From Ammoniphilus sp. YIM 78166 (GTDB taxonomy: Bacteria; Bacillota; Bacilli; Aneurinibacillales; RAOX-1), in NCBI RefSeq assembly GCF_004522215.1, contig NZ_SDLR01000001.1, positions 1,054,001 through 1,118,000 on the forward strand: a stretch of DNA of 64,000 bases, given 5' to 3'. The position numbers and the translations under genes are program-made. Positions 34,838-44,110 of this stretch are shown piece after piece; within the stretch, counting starts at the first letter, position 1; the number at the start of each line of letters is the position of its first letter. The notes under the pieces are model-generated. The model made no database searches. It was not told where the DNA came from and saw only the letters and a list, made by a program, of their open reading frames with translations.

Positions 34838-34956
34838 TTTTGTTTAGCAAACGAATTTTATTATTTTAAACAATCCTATAAAAATATTAGATTCAAATCC
34901 CCTATCATTTGGTTTATCCTATAAATAACAGCTAAGCCAGAAAGGAGGAAACTCTT

Positions 34957-35145
34957 TTGAGCATTATACATGAGATCGTTTTAAACCAAACGGGAAATCA
35001 CGCTTTTGTTATCGATAATCAGGAGAATCAGTGGTTCTGTAGGTATGTTCGTAAGCCTGAACAAGAAGTGGAGAGTTATCTTCTTGATGTTTTCTTGTAT
35101 TTTATCCATGATCGAGGTCAATATTTTGACTGTGATGCGGCATGA
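34957..35145 (+). CDS. Small hypothetical protein, 62 residues
   Basis: AGAAAGGAGGAAACTCTT precedes TTG 34957. The 62-residue product has a beta-like N-terminus (IIHEIVLNQTGNHAFVIDNQ), a QWFCRYVRKPE segment and a helix-rich, aromatic C-terminus. No family is recognised. The next gene begins within 35 bases, so the two may be co-transcribed. Confidence 0.6.
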   Translation: MSIIHEIVLNQTGNHAFVIDNQENQWFCRYVRKPEQEVESYLLDVFLYFIHDRGQYFDCDAA

Positions 35146-35178
35146 TTGGCCTACTCATTAAAAAAGGGAGAGAAGAGA

Positions 35179-36015
35179 ATGTCTGTAGGTATGTTAGCTC
35201 ATTTAGTGGGAACGCTTCCATATAAGGAGTCGGCTAAGAGCATAGGAAGCTTAGGGTTTCGGCACGTCCAATTGGCGTTATGGAAAGCTTTTAGCGATGT
35301 GGACGTGACAAAGCCCGGCCGGTTAAGTCCAGGGTTGGTCGGATCCATTAAGGAGGAGTTCGACAAACATGGCGTTTCCATTCCCATCCTGGGGTGTTAC
35401 CTTCATTTATTTGATCGAAACGAAGAGGCTAGACGTGAAAATGTGGAGCGGTTTAAAGAGCTGATTCGTTATGCCCGCTTATTTGGTGCTTCGATGGTGG
35501 CCGCTGAGACGGGAAAAAGTCTCTGGGGAGCCTTTGACGATTCAGACTGGTTGCGTTTAAAAGCAACGGTCATCGAGCTCGTAGAGGAAGCTGAAAAATG
35601 GGGAGTCTTTATTGCTATCGAACCCGCAGATGGACATCTTGTTGATTCTCCGCAGACCATGTGTCAGCTCTTGAGCGAAGTTCCATCTTCCCATTTGGGT
35701 GTTTTACTAGATCCGGGCAATCTATTAACCCCTGAGAATATTAGCAACCATGATGACGTTTTACGAGAGGCCTTCCATCTGGTAGGAAGTCGCATATTAG
35801 CCTGCCATGCAAAGGATCGCTATCTTCAAGGGAATGGCGAACTACAGAGTGTAGCGCCAGGGGAGGGGCAGTTAAATTATCCGTTGTTTATGCAACTCTT
35901 AAATCACTATAAGCCAGGAGCCCACGTGATCCTAGAGTGGGTGAAGGAACATCAACTGATGGATCGAAAAAATTTCGTTGAAAGCTTGTACGATAATTCA
36001 AGAAGTGTCGTTTAA
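35179..36015 (+). CDS. Sugar phosphate isomerase/epimerase (xylose isomerase-like TIM barrel)
   Basis: This is a 278-residue TIM-barrel protein of the AP endonuclease 2/sugar isomerase superfamily. The typical metal-ligand regions are seen as GASMVAAETG, GVFIAIEPADGHLVDSP, GVLLDPGNLLTPEN (Asp), ILACHAKDRY (His/Lys/Asp) and HVILEWVKEHQL. The substrate, probably a sugar or inositol derivative, is unknown. Although the frame is open from 35146, AAAAAGGGAGAGAAGAG fixes ATG 35179. Confidence 0.85.
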   Translation: MSVGMLAHLVGTLPYKESAKSIGSLGFRHVQLALWKAFSDVDVTKPGRLSPGLVGSIKEEFDKHGVSIPILGCYLHLFDRNEEARRENVERFKELIRYARLFGASMVAAETGKSLWGAFDDSDWLRLKATVIELVEEAEKWGVFIAIEPADGHLVDSPQTMCQLLSEVPSSHLGVLLDPGNLLTPENISNHDDVLREAFHLVGSRILACHAKDRYLQGNGELQSVAPGEGQLNYPLFMQLLNHYKPGAHVILEWVKEHQLMDRKNFVESLYDNSRSVV

Positions 36016-36019
36016 AATA

Positions 36020-36054
36020 GAAAGCCTTTGGACTTACAGGTCCAAAGGCTTTTC
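36020..36054. terminator. Bidirectional intrinsic terminator
   Basis: AAAGCCTTTGGAC and GTCCAAAGGCTTTT pair around TTACAG between convergent genes; the minus-strand transporter stop lies within it. Confidence 0.87.
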
Positions 36055-36948
36055 TAACGCAATTTTATTTGGAATAGGTTTCTGCTGCTGCATCAAAAAT
36101 AAGAAAACTCCGAATAAGACTAGCAGTCCTCCTACAATCTGCCACCCGACTAGAACTTCTCCTAATAACACAGCAGCCAGTGCCGTTGCTCCGACTGGCT
36201 CCCCTAAAATACTCATAGAGATGGTCGTCGCGTTGACATAATTTAAAAGCCAGTTATTAATGACATGGGCAATGGTAGGAACGATGGCAAGTAATAGGAA
36301 TATCCCCCATTCTCGCTCATCATACCCGTCGAAAGCAGCGCTTGTCGCTAGGTTGTATACACCCAATGCTACGGAGGCAAAGAGAAATACACAAAAACTG
36401 TAGATCCAATGCGATACTTTCTTTACTGTATTTTGTCCAATCATTAAGTAGCCCACTACGGCGATGACACTTAAAAAGGAAAGGATATCCCCTAAAATGG
36501 CTTCCTTGCTTAAACCAAAGTCACCCCATCCAACCATAATCGCCCCAATTACAGCTATACCCATCGTAAGTAAGGCGGATCTTGTCGATCGCTCTTTAAA
36601 TAGGAAGTAACCACCTATTAGAGCAACAATCGGCTGTAAAGCGAGAATAATGGTGGAGCTGGCTACCGTTGTCAGTTTCAGAGAACCGAACCAAAGAGCG
36701 AAATGCAAAGCTAAGAACATGCCTGAAAAAAATAATAAATACCAATCTTTTCTTGAGATTTTTTGAAATTCCTCCCGTTTGATCCAAACCATCGGCAGTA
36801 AGAGGATAGAGGCTAGCCACATCCGATACATGCTCAAAATCGTGGCTGGCGCTTCCGACCATTTCACAAAAATAGCGGCAAAGGAAATGGCAATAATGGA
36901 AATGACTAATGGCAAACCAATTGCCCTGGATTGTTCTTCCTGATTCAC
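36034..36948 (-). CDS. EamA/DMT family transporter
   Basis: This is a ten-helix drug/metabolite transporter of 304 residues with two EamA repeats. The repeats are seen as GLPLVISIIAISFAAIFVKWSEAPATILSMYRMW in the first half and VINNWLLNYVNATTISMSILGEPVGATALAAVLLGE in the second. It would export metabolites or take part in osmolyte or nucleobase traffic; the substrate is unknown. GGAGGAAAAACGTGAATCAGG precedes the coding start region. Confidence 0.88.
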   Translation of the reverse strand: MNQEEQSRAIGLPLVISIIAISFAAIFVKWSEAPATILSMYRMWLASILLLPMVWIKREEFQKISRKDWYLLFFSGMFLALHFALWFGSLKLTTVASSTIILALQPIVALIGGYFLFKERSTRSALLTMGIAVIGAIMVGWGDFGLSKEAILGDILSFLSVIAVVGYLMIGQNTVKKVSHWIYSFCVFLFASVALGVYNLATSAAFDGYDEREWGIFLLLAIVPTIAHVINNWLLNYVNATTISMSILGEPVGATALAAVLLGEVLVGWQIVGGLLVLFGVFLFLMQQQKPIPNKIALEKPLDL

Positions 36949-37017
36949 GTTTTTCCTCCTAGCTGATCTTCATCCTTACGAGCTTTATTCTCTTACATTG
37001 AAAGGAATTTTTCAATA

Positions 37018-37048
37018 AAAAAGAGGAGACCCGCTTAGGGTCTCCGGT
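37018..37048 (-). terminator. Intrinsic terminator of clpE
   Basis: GGAGACCC-TAAGC-GGGTCTCC followed by TCTTTTTT on the minus strand. Confidence 0.87.
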
Positions 37049-37054
37049 TGCAAT

Positions 37055-39157
37055 TTAATTCTTTAGAACAGAAATAGCATTATCCTCTATACTAATTGTA
37101 ATCGAAGTGACATTTTCTTCTTCTAATATCACATCCGTAATGCCATCTTCTACATACTGCTGGATCACACGGCGGAGCGGGCGAGCACCAAATTGCGGGG
37201 AAAGCCCAAGTTCCGCTAATTTATCTTTCGCGTCCTCTGTGATATTAAATTGAATTCCCTGTTCCTCTAAGCTTCGGATGACATCCCTTAGCATGAGGTC
37301 CACGATTTCAACAAGATCCTCTTTCTCTAAGTGATGGAAAGGAATAATGGCGTCAAAGCGGTTCAGGAACTCAGGTCTGAAATAGGCACCAAGATTAGAT
37401 AAGAAGGTGGATGTATTATCACTCTCTGCACCAAATCCAACGGTAATCTTTTTATCTGTTACCCCGGCATTGCTTGTGGCAATAATGACCGTGTCTTTGA
37501 AGTTTACCGTACGGCCTTGACTGTCTGTCAATCGTCCATCCTCAAGAATTTGTAAGAAGAGGTTGGATACATCCGGGTGAGCTTTCTCTATTTCATCCAA
37601 TAAGATGATGCTATACGGATTGCGGCGGACTTGTTCCGTTAATTGACCCGCCTCATCATGACCAACATAACCTGGAGGTGAACCAATTAATTTCGATACG
37701 GAATGCTTCTCCATATACTCGCTCATATCCAAACGAATCATAGAGTCCTTCGTACCAAAGAGTTCTTCTGCCAACGCTTTGGTCAGCTCTGTTTTTCCTA
37801 CCCCCGTAGGACCCACAAAGAGGAAGGAAGCAATCGGTCGATTTTTTGGTTTAAATCCGGCACGGCTGCGACGAATGGCTTTCGCTACTTTAGTGATCGC
37901 GTCCGCTTGACCAATCACTTTTTCAGACAGGATTTGAGCAAGGTTTTTCATTTTTTCCTGTTCGTCTTTTTGAAGCTTCTTCACAGGGATTCCTGTTTTT
38001 CGCTCAATGATTTCCTGTATATCTTCTACTGAAACATCTGTTTTTGCTAGTTCCGTGTCCATTTCATCCAAGTGTCTTAGCAGCTTCGATTCTTGGTCAC
38101 GCAATTTGGCAGCTCGTTCATAGTCTTCCTGCTCGGTGGCTTGGGCTTTTTCAGCCGAGATTTGCTCTAGCTTCAAACGAATCTCCTCGGTGTTTTGACT
38201 GCTGGATCTGAGGTTGACCTTGGATCCTGCTTCATCTAACAGATCAATCGCCTTATCGGGAAGGAATCGATCCTGGATATAACGATGAGATAATTCAACG
38301 CACGCACGAAGAACCTCATCTGAGTAGGAAACTTGGTGATAAGTTTCATATTTGGAACGGATGCCCTTCAAAATCTCATAGGCTTCCTCGACAGAAGGCT
38401 CTTTCACCGTCACCGGTTGGAATCGGCGTTCAAGGGCCGCATCTTTCTCAATCATTCGGTATTCTTTTAATGTGGTTGCCCCAACGACTTGGAGCTCTCC
38501 GCGGGCAAGAGCTGGCTTAAGAATGTTACCGGCATCCATGGAACCTTCCGCTTTTCCAGCACCTACTAACAAGTGAATCTCATCGATAAACAAAATAATA
38601 TTTTTTCGGGCTTGAAGCTCATGGATGATTTCTTTTAACTTTTCTTCAAATTGTCCGCGTATACCCGTCCCTGCAACAAGAGAAGAGACATCGAGCGTAT
38701 AGACCACTTTACCTTGAAGCTTGGAGGGAACATCGACTTCGATGATACGCAGAGCCAATCCTTCGGCGATGGCTGTTTTCCCTACACCGGGCTCTCCAAT
38801 CAAGACGGGATTATTCTTATTTCGGCGGTTTAGGATTTCAATCACACGTTTAATTTCCTCGTCTCGCCCAATTACAGGATCAATTAAACCAGCCTTTGCC
38901 ATGTCGGTAAGATTTCGTCCTACTTGGTCTAAGATGCTGCTCTTACGTTGATCAGAGGACTGAGAGGGGAGAGATGGTGACATAAAACCAAAGGATTTAA
39001 AAAGGTCCTCCATGCCGCCTTTCCCCATTTTGAATCCAGAGGGTTGTCCGATCGTATTAAAGCATTCTGAACAGAGATGCATGGTTCTAGCTTTGTTATT
39101 GATTACTATATTTACTCGCATATGAGCTTGACTTTCTTGGCATTGTTGACATTGCAT
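37055..39157 (-). CDS. clpE: ATP-dependent protease ATPase subunit ClpE
   Basis: This is a HSP100 unfoldase of 700 residues that partners ClpP in heat-stress proteolysis. The N-terminal zinc finger (CQQCQ...CSECF) is the hallmark that separates ClpE from ClpC. AAA-1 carries [15 protein letters not shown] and [10 protein letters not shown]; a UVR-like coiled segment ([20 protein letters not shown]) follows; AAA-2 carries [16 protein letters not shown] and [13 protein letters not shown] ClpP-loop-like region is present. The upstream promoter is covered by CtsR boxes, so heat induction under CtsR is expected. Confidence 0.96.
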   Translation of the reverse strand: MQCQQCQESQAHMRVNIVINNKARTMHLCSECFNTIGQPSGFKMGKGGMEDLFKSFGFMSPSLPSQSSDQRKSSILDQVGRNLTDMAKAGLIDPVIGRDEEIKRVIEILNRRNKNNPVLIGEPGVGKTAIAEGLALRIIEVDVPSKLQGKVVYTLDVSSLVAGTGIRGQFEEKLKEIIHELQARKNIILFIDEIHLLVGAGKAEGSMDAGNILKPALARGELQVVGATTLKEYRMIEKDAALERRFQPVTVKEPSVEEAYEILKGIRSKYETYHQVSYSDEVLRACVELSHRYIQDRFLPDKAIDLLDEAGSKVNLRSSSQNTEEIRLKLEQISAEKAQATEQEDYERAAKLRDQESKLLRHLDEMDTELAKTDVSVEDIQEIIERKTGIPVKKLQKDEQEKMKNLAQILSEKVIGQADAITKVAKAIRRSRAGFKPKNRPIASFLFVGPTGVGKTELTKALAEELFGTKDSMIRLDMSEYMEKHSVSKLIGSPPGYVGHDEAGQLTEQVRRNPYSIILLDEIEKAHPDVSNLFLQILEDGRLTDSQGRTVNFKDTVIIATSNAGVTDKKITVGFGAESDNTSTFLSNLGAYFRPEFLNRFDAIIPFHHLEKEDLVEIVDLMLRDVIRSLEEQGIQFNITEDAKDKLAELGLSPQFGARPLRRVIQQYVEDGITDVILEEENVTSITISIEDNAISVLKN

Positions 39158-39252
39158 AGGTTAAACCTCCTTTACGAAAAGGGATATTTATATAGAATAG
39201 TTAGGATTTGAATTTGATTAAATTTGATTGTGAATAGGTCTTTGTCTTTGAC

Positions 39253-39306
39253 TTTGACTTTCTTTGACCTTGATTCGATTATAGTTTGACCTTTACTGAC
39301 CATCAA
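39253..39306 (-). promoter_or_regulatory. clpE promoter with CtsR operators
   Basis: On the minus strand, TTGATG (39301-39306) and TATAAT (39278-39283) are 17 bases apart. GGTCAAA-GAA-AGTCAAA (39253-39269) is a full CtsR heptad pair downstream of the -10. A further GGTCAAA lies between -35 and -10 (39285-39291), and more GTCAAA copies lie at 39247-39253. This multiple-box layout is typical of CtsR control of clpE. Confidence 0.9.
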
Positions 39307-39343
39307 TAGTGAAAAGCTGGAAATTGAAGCTTTTTCTGAATTG

Positions 39344-39372
39344 AAAAATAACCGGATTTCTCCGGTTATTTC
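39344..39372 (-). terminator. Intrinsic terminator of the ABC-F gene
   Basis: AAATAACCGG-AGAAAT-CCGGTTATTTTT on the minus strand, overlapping the stop region of the ABC-F gene. Confidence 0.85.
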
Positions 39373-39373
39373 C

Positions 39374-41053
39374 TTAGTTGAGTTCGCTTTTTCTCCTCAA
39401 CAAGGCGAAATACTTATCATCAAGCTCTTTGAAGCGGTCCGTTCCAGGAACGGCCAAGCTTAATTGGCCTAAGATAGCTGTGATCTCAGTGTCAATCCGC
39501 AAAAGTTCTTCCTTTGAATCGCCTGAACGCTTCTTGTTAGGGCTATCGTATTGTTCTAGACTCATCTCAATTCGCTTAATCTTCTGGTCCTCCATGACAA
39601 GGAGCTTATCGCACACCTGATTCAAAAAGTAATAGTCATGCGAAACGATCAGGAGGGAACCCGGAAACTGACTGAGCGTCTCTTGTAACTGTTCACGAGT
39701 AGGGAGGTCTAAATGATTGGTTGGCTCATCCAAGATCAATAAATTAAGCGGGGATAGCAGCATAGCAATCAACTGAAGACGAATGCGTTCACCTAAACTA
39801 AAGGTTTCGGAGGGTTGACTAAGCTTCTCGGCTTTGATCCCCATTTGGGCCAATAGCGTCCTTGCACGGAAAATATCCTCTCGATGAGTCAGTCCTAACA
39901 CATCGAGTGCAGTCTTAAAAGACGGCAGGTCTGCTGCATCTTGGCTTAAGAACGCAAATTTAGCCGAATCACTAAGCCACAGATGACCCGAAGAGAGGGA
40001 CTCTTGACCTAAAAGCATACGAAGGAACGTCGTTTTTCCTGATCCATTCGGACCCACTAACCCAATACGCTCACCATAATTAACATAATAATTACTGTTG
40101 CTAAAAAGAGTTCTTCCTCCGAAATGTTTAGTTAAGTCACGTGCTTCAAGCACCCGTCTTCCTCGTTTTTCGCTCCCGTCGAACTGAAATCGAACGGAAG
40201 GTTCATCGGCAGGCTTTTCAACTCGATTTCGTTCCAGTTCTTGCCTTAATCGCTTCAATTTGGATTTGACGGCTTGATCTCTTTTCTTTGCTTTAACCCC
40301 ATGATATTCCTTGAATCCTTCCTCAGTTCGCATCGTTCGGTGAGCTTTAGCAGCCCATTGCTGCATCTGTGTAATTTGTGCTTCAATGCGGCATTTATAC
40401 TTTTGTTGCACCTCATATTGATGTTTTTGCTCTTCGATCCGTTTTTTCTTTTCCAACCGATAAGCGGAGTAGTTACCCTTATATGGAGTGAGTTTTCCAT
40501 TCTCCAGCTCGAAAATTTCCGTCACCGCATGATCCAAGAAGTACCGATCGTGAGAAATAAGGATAACCGCCCCTTTAAAGCTCTTAAGCTGCTTTACCAG
40601 CCATTTCACACCTTGAACATCCAAGTGATTGGTCGGCTCATCAAGCAAGAGGAGGTCAGGATGGGAAGCCCAGATATGGGAAAGAGCAATCTTAAGCTTT
40701 TCCCCGTGGCTTACGTGGCCCAGCCGTTCTGATTCCCATGTGTGAACCCTCGTAAGACCAAGCTCACTTGTTAGTTCCAGTATCTCAGAAGAGAAGTGGT
40801 CGGGTTGAAAGTCATGGACGGTATAGTCCACCGATTGAAATAAATACCCTATTTTCAAACCTTCGGTACGCGACACAACAGACCCCTGATCGGGATTAAC
40901 TTTGCCATAGATCAAGTTAGCTAAAGTGGTTTTCCCTGCTCCGTTTCTTCCAACTAGCCCTATACGGCTGTGATGCTGAATGCTAAAAGAAATTTCTTTC
41001 AATATCGCTCGCTCTCCGAAGCTTTTCGATACCTGTTTTGCCTGTATAAGCAT
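39374..41053 (-). CDS. ABC-F family ribosomal protection-type ATPase
   Basis: This is a soluble tandem ABC ATPase of 559 residues that binds the ribosomal E site. Both ABC modules are complete: Walker A GRNGAGKTT and GPNGSGKTT, signatures SHGEKLK and SLGERIR, Walker B/EQ regions LLLLDEPTNHLD and LLILDEPTNHLD. The inter-domain P-tRNA-interaction linker is long and basic (about residues 190-290). This resembles VmlR/Vga/Msr-like antibiotic-resistance ABC-F proteins, although the drug class cannot be told from sequence. The AGGAGG site lies inside a terminator hairpin directly before the ATG, which points to leader-controlled expression. Confidence 0.9.
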   Translation of the reverse strand: MLIQAKQVSKSFGERAILKEISFSIQHHSRIGLVGRNGAGKTTLANLIYGKVNPDQGSVVSRTEGLKIGYLFQSVDYTVHDFQPDHFSSEILELTSELGLTRVHTWESERLGHVSHGEKLKIALSHIWASHPDLLLLDEPTNHLDVQGVKWLVKQLKSFKGAVILISHDRYFLDHAVTEIFELENGKLTPYKGNYSAYRLEKKKRIEEQKHQYEVQQKYKCRIEAQITQMQQWAAKAHRTMRTEEGFKEYHGVKAKKRDQAVKSKLKRLRQELERNRVEKPADEPSVRFQFDGSEKRGRRVLEARDLTKHFGGRTLFSNSNYYVNYGERIGLVGPNGSGKTTFLRMLLGQESLSSGHLWLSDSAKFAFLSQDAADLPSFKTALDVLGLTHREDIFRARTLLAQMGIKAEKLSQPSETFSLGERIRLQLIAMLLSPLNLLILDEPTNHLDLPTREQLQETLSQFPGSLLIVSHDYYFLNQVCDKLLVMEDQKIKRIEMSLEQYDSPNKKRSGDSKEELLRIDTEITAILGQLSLAVPGTDRFKELDDKYFALLRRKSELN

Positions 41054-41204
41054 AAAAAAACCTCCTAGTTACCCTAGAGAGGTGGATGGTCCCATATAAT
41101 AGCATGCCTAAATAAGCAAATAAGCGTTCAATAGGATGAGCACGGTTAAATGCAAATAAGGGAGCTATAGAAATAAATGGGCAGACTAATCCAATTTCTC
41201 TAGG
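41054..41204 (-). promoter_or_regulatory. Candidate attenuator of the ABC-F gene
   Basis: On the minus strand, CCTCTCTAG-GGTAA-CTAGGAGG plus TTTTTTT forms an intrinsic terminator (41054-41082) whose 3' arm holds the Shine-Dalgarno and whose T run touches the ATG. Further upstream, CCTAGAGA (41197-41204 on the plus strand as TCTCTAGG) is perfectly complementary to the 5' arm TCTCTAGG (41073-41080) and would be the antiterminator. That antiterminator segment lies inside a small upstream ORF. Confidence 0.78.
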
Positions 41205-41221
41205 TTTGAATTGAAATTCAT
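41186..41221 (-). CDS. Upstream ORF (11 codons) covering the antiterminator
   Basis: ATG at 41221 with AAGGTG directly upstream encodes MNFNSNLEKLD followed by TAG. The Leu-Glu codons fall on the antiterminator CCTAGAGA, so a ribosome finishing this ORF would hide it, while a ribosome stalled near the start would leave it free. A second, still shorter frame (MIKGAMDN or MDN, stop at 41242-41244) lies just upstream with an AAAGGAG sequence. Either could be the sensing ORF. Confidence 0.5.
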   Translation of the reverse strand: MNFNSNLEKLD

Positions 41222-41291
41222 ATTCACCTTAGAAAAATCGGTTAGTTATCCATTGCTCCTTTAATCATCCTTTCAGCATGTAGTTGTGATT

Positions 41292-41321
41292 AGTATATAA
41301 AACCTCGAGAGGTTCTGTCAA
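41292..41321 (-). promoter_or_regulatory. Promoter of the ABC-F leader
   Basis: TTGACA (41316-41321) and TATACT (41292-41297) are 18 bases apart on the minus strand. Between them lies the palindrome AACCTC-TC-GAGGTT. The predicted start gives a leader of about 230 bases. Confidence 0.65.
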
Positions 41322-41359
41322 TTTCAGGATACTCTGGCGAAGTTCATCCTATATTGCAA

Positions 41360-41644
41360 CTAGATGGACTGTATAATTTCATTCACTGAATCCTTAACTA
41401 CAACAATCAGCTGTTGAAAGGCTCTTTTCATATCAGATAAGATGTGGGTTTGTTCTTTAATGGCTTGTGAATTTGCCTGAATGGAATCGTTGATGGCCGT
41501 TAGTTGTTCCATTATACCGGAAAGGCCGAAATACATGACTCCAATACCAATGAAAGCCACGATCAGCCAGACCCAAAACGAGTGGAAGCCAGTTTTTTTC
41601 TCTTGTTCCGGTTCAACCGGTGAAGGACGATGATTTTTTACCAT
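41360..41644 (-). CDS. Small single-pass membrane protein, 94 residues
   Basis: GGAAGGAGACTGAC precedes ATG 41644; a longer open frame to 41671 lacks a site. After a short polar, Pro/Glu/Lys-rich N-terminus, one transmembrane helix (WVWLIVAFIGIGVMYFGLSGI) is followed by a coiled-coil-like region with ITAINDSIQANSQAIKEQ-type heptads. It may be an anchor or partner protein. No family is recognised. Confidence 0.65.
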   Translation of the reverse strand: MVKNHRPSPVEPEQEKKTGFHSFWVWLIVAFIGIGVMYFGLSGIMEQLTAINDSIQANSQAIKEQTHILSDMKRAFQQLIVVVKDSVNEIIQSI

Positions 41645-41821
41645 GTCAGTCTCCTTCCTTATGGCATGCAAAGTTATTCTACCAGGAAAATGTGTTTAAA
41701 CTGTAAGCGTTATATGAAAAAAGAGTGAACCTGGGAGTAAATACCTATTTTCCCCAAATCTGCAACAGTATCTTCTGTTCCTCCGTCAAAGGAAGTGTAA
41801 AACATGAAGGAGGTTGCAATC

Positions 41822-42955
41822 ATGAAGAAAGCATGGATAATGTCGGTGTTAGGAACTCTCATCTTTACCTTTTCGGCAGACGCTGCTCAGTGGAATACAT
41901 CCCCAGGAAAAGCTTCACAGGCCGGGCAGCAACAGCAAGCGTTCCGTCTGGTTAATGAGTCCACTCTGAATAAAGAGCAAAAGAAGTTTATCGATCAGGC
42001 TAAGTCGAACATAGGAGTTCACTATCAAGGCAATATCGTAGTTGTCACTTGGGGGGAGAAGCCAAGCAGCGGGTACGACATTCAGCTCGTAAAACAAGAA
42101 ACTAAGAAGGGTAAGACAACTGTTTTCTTCAAACTTACCAGTCCACATAAAAGCAAGTCCTATACTCAAGTTTTGACATATCCCTATGTAGTAGGCAAAT
42201 TACACCAAGCGAAAGGCAACGTAGAATTTGTAGATATCGATACGGGGAAGGAGCTCTTTAAAAAGGAAAACCCTGTGCCGGATTCCTTTTTGACACCTGT
42301 CCTAGAATCGAAGCTTACGAAGGAGCAGCTATCATTCATCCAGAACGTGAAGGCTGCCCAAGGAATCTTCAGGAGAGATAAATTGATCGTACTATCCTTA
42401 GGAGAAAAGCCGTCCGGTGGTTGGGATATTTCTGTAGTAAAACAGGTAAAGGGGAAGGATCGCGCCACGGTTTATGTAAAGGTCACAAAGCCAGACCCAT
42501 CGAAAATGCATGCACAGGCTCTAACCTATCCTTACTTCGCTGGCCTATTAAACCTCCCTCTAGATATGCCCATTGATTATATTGATGTGGATACAGGAAA
42601 AGAGTTGATTTCCAACCAACTCCAGCAGTTTTCGACGATTCCAGAGCAGTCTTTGACAAGAGCGCAAGCCGCGTTTGTTGAGCGAGTGAAGCAGGTGAAG
42701 GGAATCTTCCAAACAGGGGAGTTTTATGTCTTATCAATGGGTGAACAAAACACAAGTGGTTACAGCCTCAAGGTGGTAGATCAAAAATGGAATGGAGATC
42801 AACTACTAGTTTATGTAAAGACGACTAGTCCTGAACCTGGAACCATAAATGCCCAAGTCATTTCCTATCCTTACCTGGCTGGGCAGTTGAAACTTCCTCC
42901 TCAAGCTAGCGTGAGGTTCATTGATGCCGTGTCTGGAAGAAATTTATTACAATAA
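41822..42955 (+). CDS. Secreted protein with three PrcB-like domains
   Basis: AAGGAGGTTGCAATC fixes ATG 41822. A signal peptide (MKKAWIMSVLGTLIFTFSADAA) is followed by three repeats of about 110 residues. Each repeat has a K/R-x-x-x-F-I/V-x-x-(A/V)K start, a GEK(P/Q)xSGG/SGYxI/L strand, a V-Y-V/FFK strand and a conserved (L/S)TYPYxAGxL box. The GxKPTGGY and C-terminal strand pattern matches the PrcB/protease complex family. The function in Bacillales is not established; extracellular protein or protease binding is likely. Confidence 0.75.
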   Translation: MKKAWIMSVLGTLIFTFSADAAQWNTSPGKASQAGQQQQAFRLVNESTLNKEQKKFIDQAKSNIGVHYQGNIVVVTWGEKPSSGYDIQLVKQETKKGKTTVFFKLTSPHKSKSYTQVLTYPYVVGKLHQAKGNVEFVDIDTGKELFKKENPVPDSFLTPVLESKLTKEQLSFIQNVKAAQGIFRRDKLIVLSLGEKPSGGWDISVVKQVKGKDRATVYVKVTKPDPSKMHAQALTYPYFAGLLNLPLDMPIDYIDVDTGKELISNQLQQFSTIPEQSLTRAQAAFVERVKQVKGIFQTGEFYVLSMGEQNTSGYSLKVVDQKWNGDQLLVYVKTTSPEPGTINAQVISYPYLAGQLKLPPQASVRFIDAVSGRNLLQ

Positions 42956-42982
42956 AAAGAAATCAATGCTTCATGCACTTAG

Positions 42983-43018
42983 AAAAGAAGAGGGGCGTCC
43001 AGCTCCTCTTTTTCTCAT
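42983..43018. terminator. Bidirectional intrinsic terminator
   Basis: AAGAGG and CCTCTT with an inner GGC/GCT pairing form a stem followed by TTTTCTC; it lies between convergent genes. Confidence 0.7.
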
Positions 43019-43021
43019 TTT

Positions 43022-43891
43022 CTAAGAAACTCCAGTAAAATAAGCTTCAGAATAGTCAATAAACTGTTGGCAGTTCTGGCTTAGATGCTTGTTCTTTTTC
43101 CAGGCTAGGCCAATATTAATCTTCACTTTATTGGTTAGGGGAACCTGCACGATATCAAGGCGATTGGCCACAATTAATCTCATAAATAAAGAAATGCCAA
43201 GACCATTCGCAACTAGTTCCTTCGCAGTACTTACTTCATGGGACTCAAAAATAATAGGAGGAGTGAACCCATGTTTTTCACATTCTTCTACCATGATTTT
43301 GCGATGCAAGAAGTCCTCAGATAAAGCCACAAAGTTCTCATGTTGCAATTGGCTAAAACAAATGGATTTCACCTTCGCTAAAGGATGTTCAGGATGCATA
43401 CATACCATAACCTCTTCTTGCATAAGAGGGATCATGTTTAAAGAGCTTGAGGTAGCAGGCAAAATAATCAAACCAAGATCAAGCTCTCCTGTCTCTAGGA
43501 GATTACAGGTCGAGACAGAGCCTTTTTCTACGACTTCAACATCAATGTTAGGGTACAGATGTTTAAATTCCATATAAATGCTTGGGAAAACACGCGCTCC
43601 GATCATAGGGGGTAAACCTAACTTAATCTTACTATTCGACTTCCTTATTTCATCAACCGAACTTTGAATCTCTTCTAGAATAGACTCAACTCTCCTAAGG
43701 AATAGCTCACCCTGCTGGGTAAGCGTAACAATCTTTGTGTTGCGATTGAGGAGCTTTACTCCCAGCTCTTCTTCAAGCTGATTGACAGCATTCGTTACTG
43801 TAGGCTGGGAGACGTGCAACGAATGGGCTGCATGCGTAAAATTTTTATGTTTACCAACCTTATGAAAATATTCTAGATGTCTGAGTTCCAT
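43022..43891 (-). CDS. LysR family transcriptional regulator
   Basis: The N-terminal winged HTH (MELRHLEYFHKVGKHKNFTHAAHSLHVSQPTVTNAVNQLEEELG) and a two-lobed effector domain starting near KIKLGLPPM are typical; 289 residues is a normal length. It lies divergently, upstream of the dicarboxylate operon, with one small gene between. It may therefore control the transporter and fumarate reductase genes in response to a carboxylate; the effector is unknown. Confidence 0.9.
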   Translation of the reverse strand: MELRHLEYFHKVGKHKNFTHAAHSLHVSQPTVTNAVNQLEEELGVKLLNRNTKIVTLTQQGELFLRRVESILEEIQSSVDEIRKSNSKIKLGLPPMIGARVFPSIYMEFKHLYPNIDVEVVEKGSVSTCNLLETGELDLGLIILPATSSSLNMIPLMQEEVMVCMHPEHPLAKVKSICFSQLQHENFVALSEDFLHRKIMVEECEKHGFTPPIIFESHEVSTAKELVANGLGISLFMRLIVANRLDIVQVPLTNKVKINIGLAWKKNKHLSQNCQQFIDYSEAYFTGVS

Positions 43892-43956
43892 CCTTACCCT
43901 CTCCTACAGTTCTATTATGGATAAACAAATTGTATCACGATCTCACTCTCTTATTC

Positions 43957-43974
43957 TTGTGAATCAATGAACAA
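43957..43974. promoter_or_regulatory. Rex-like site between the LysR gene and the dicarboxylate operon
   Basis: TTGTGAATCAATGAACAA agrees with the Rex consensus TTGTGAA-N4-TTCACAA at 12 of 14 defined positions. It lies in the divergent region. A LysR site is an alternative reading. Confidence 0.35.
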
Positions 43975-44110
43975 AGTGTGAATCGTGTAATAAAAGTTAT
44001 AAATAGTTTGATAAGGAATTTTGATTTCCAAAAGGGCGGCGGATATGAAAAGATAAAGGTGTAGCACGAACGATCACACTAAATTCTTATAGAAAGTGAG
44101 TGAGACCAAG

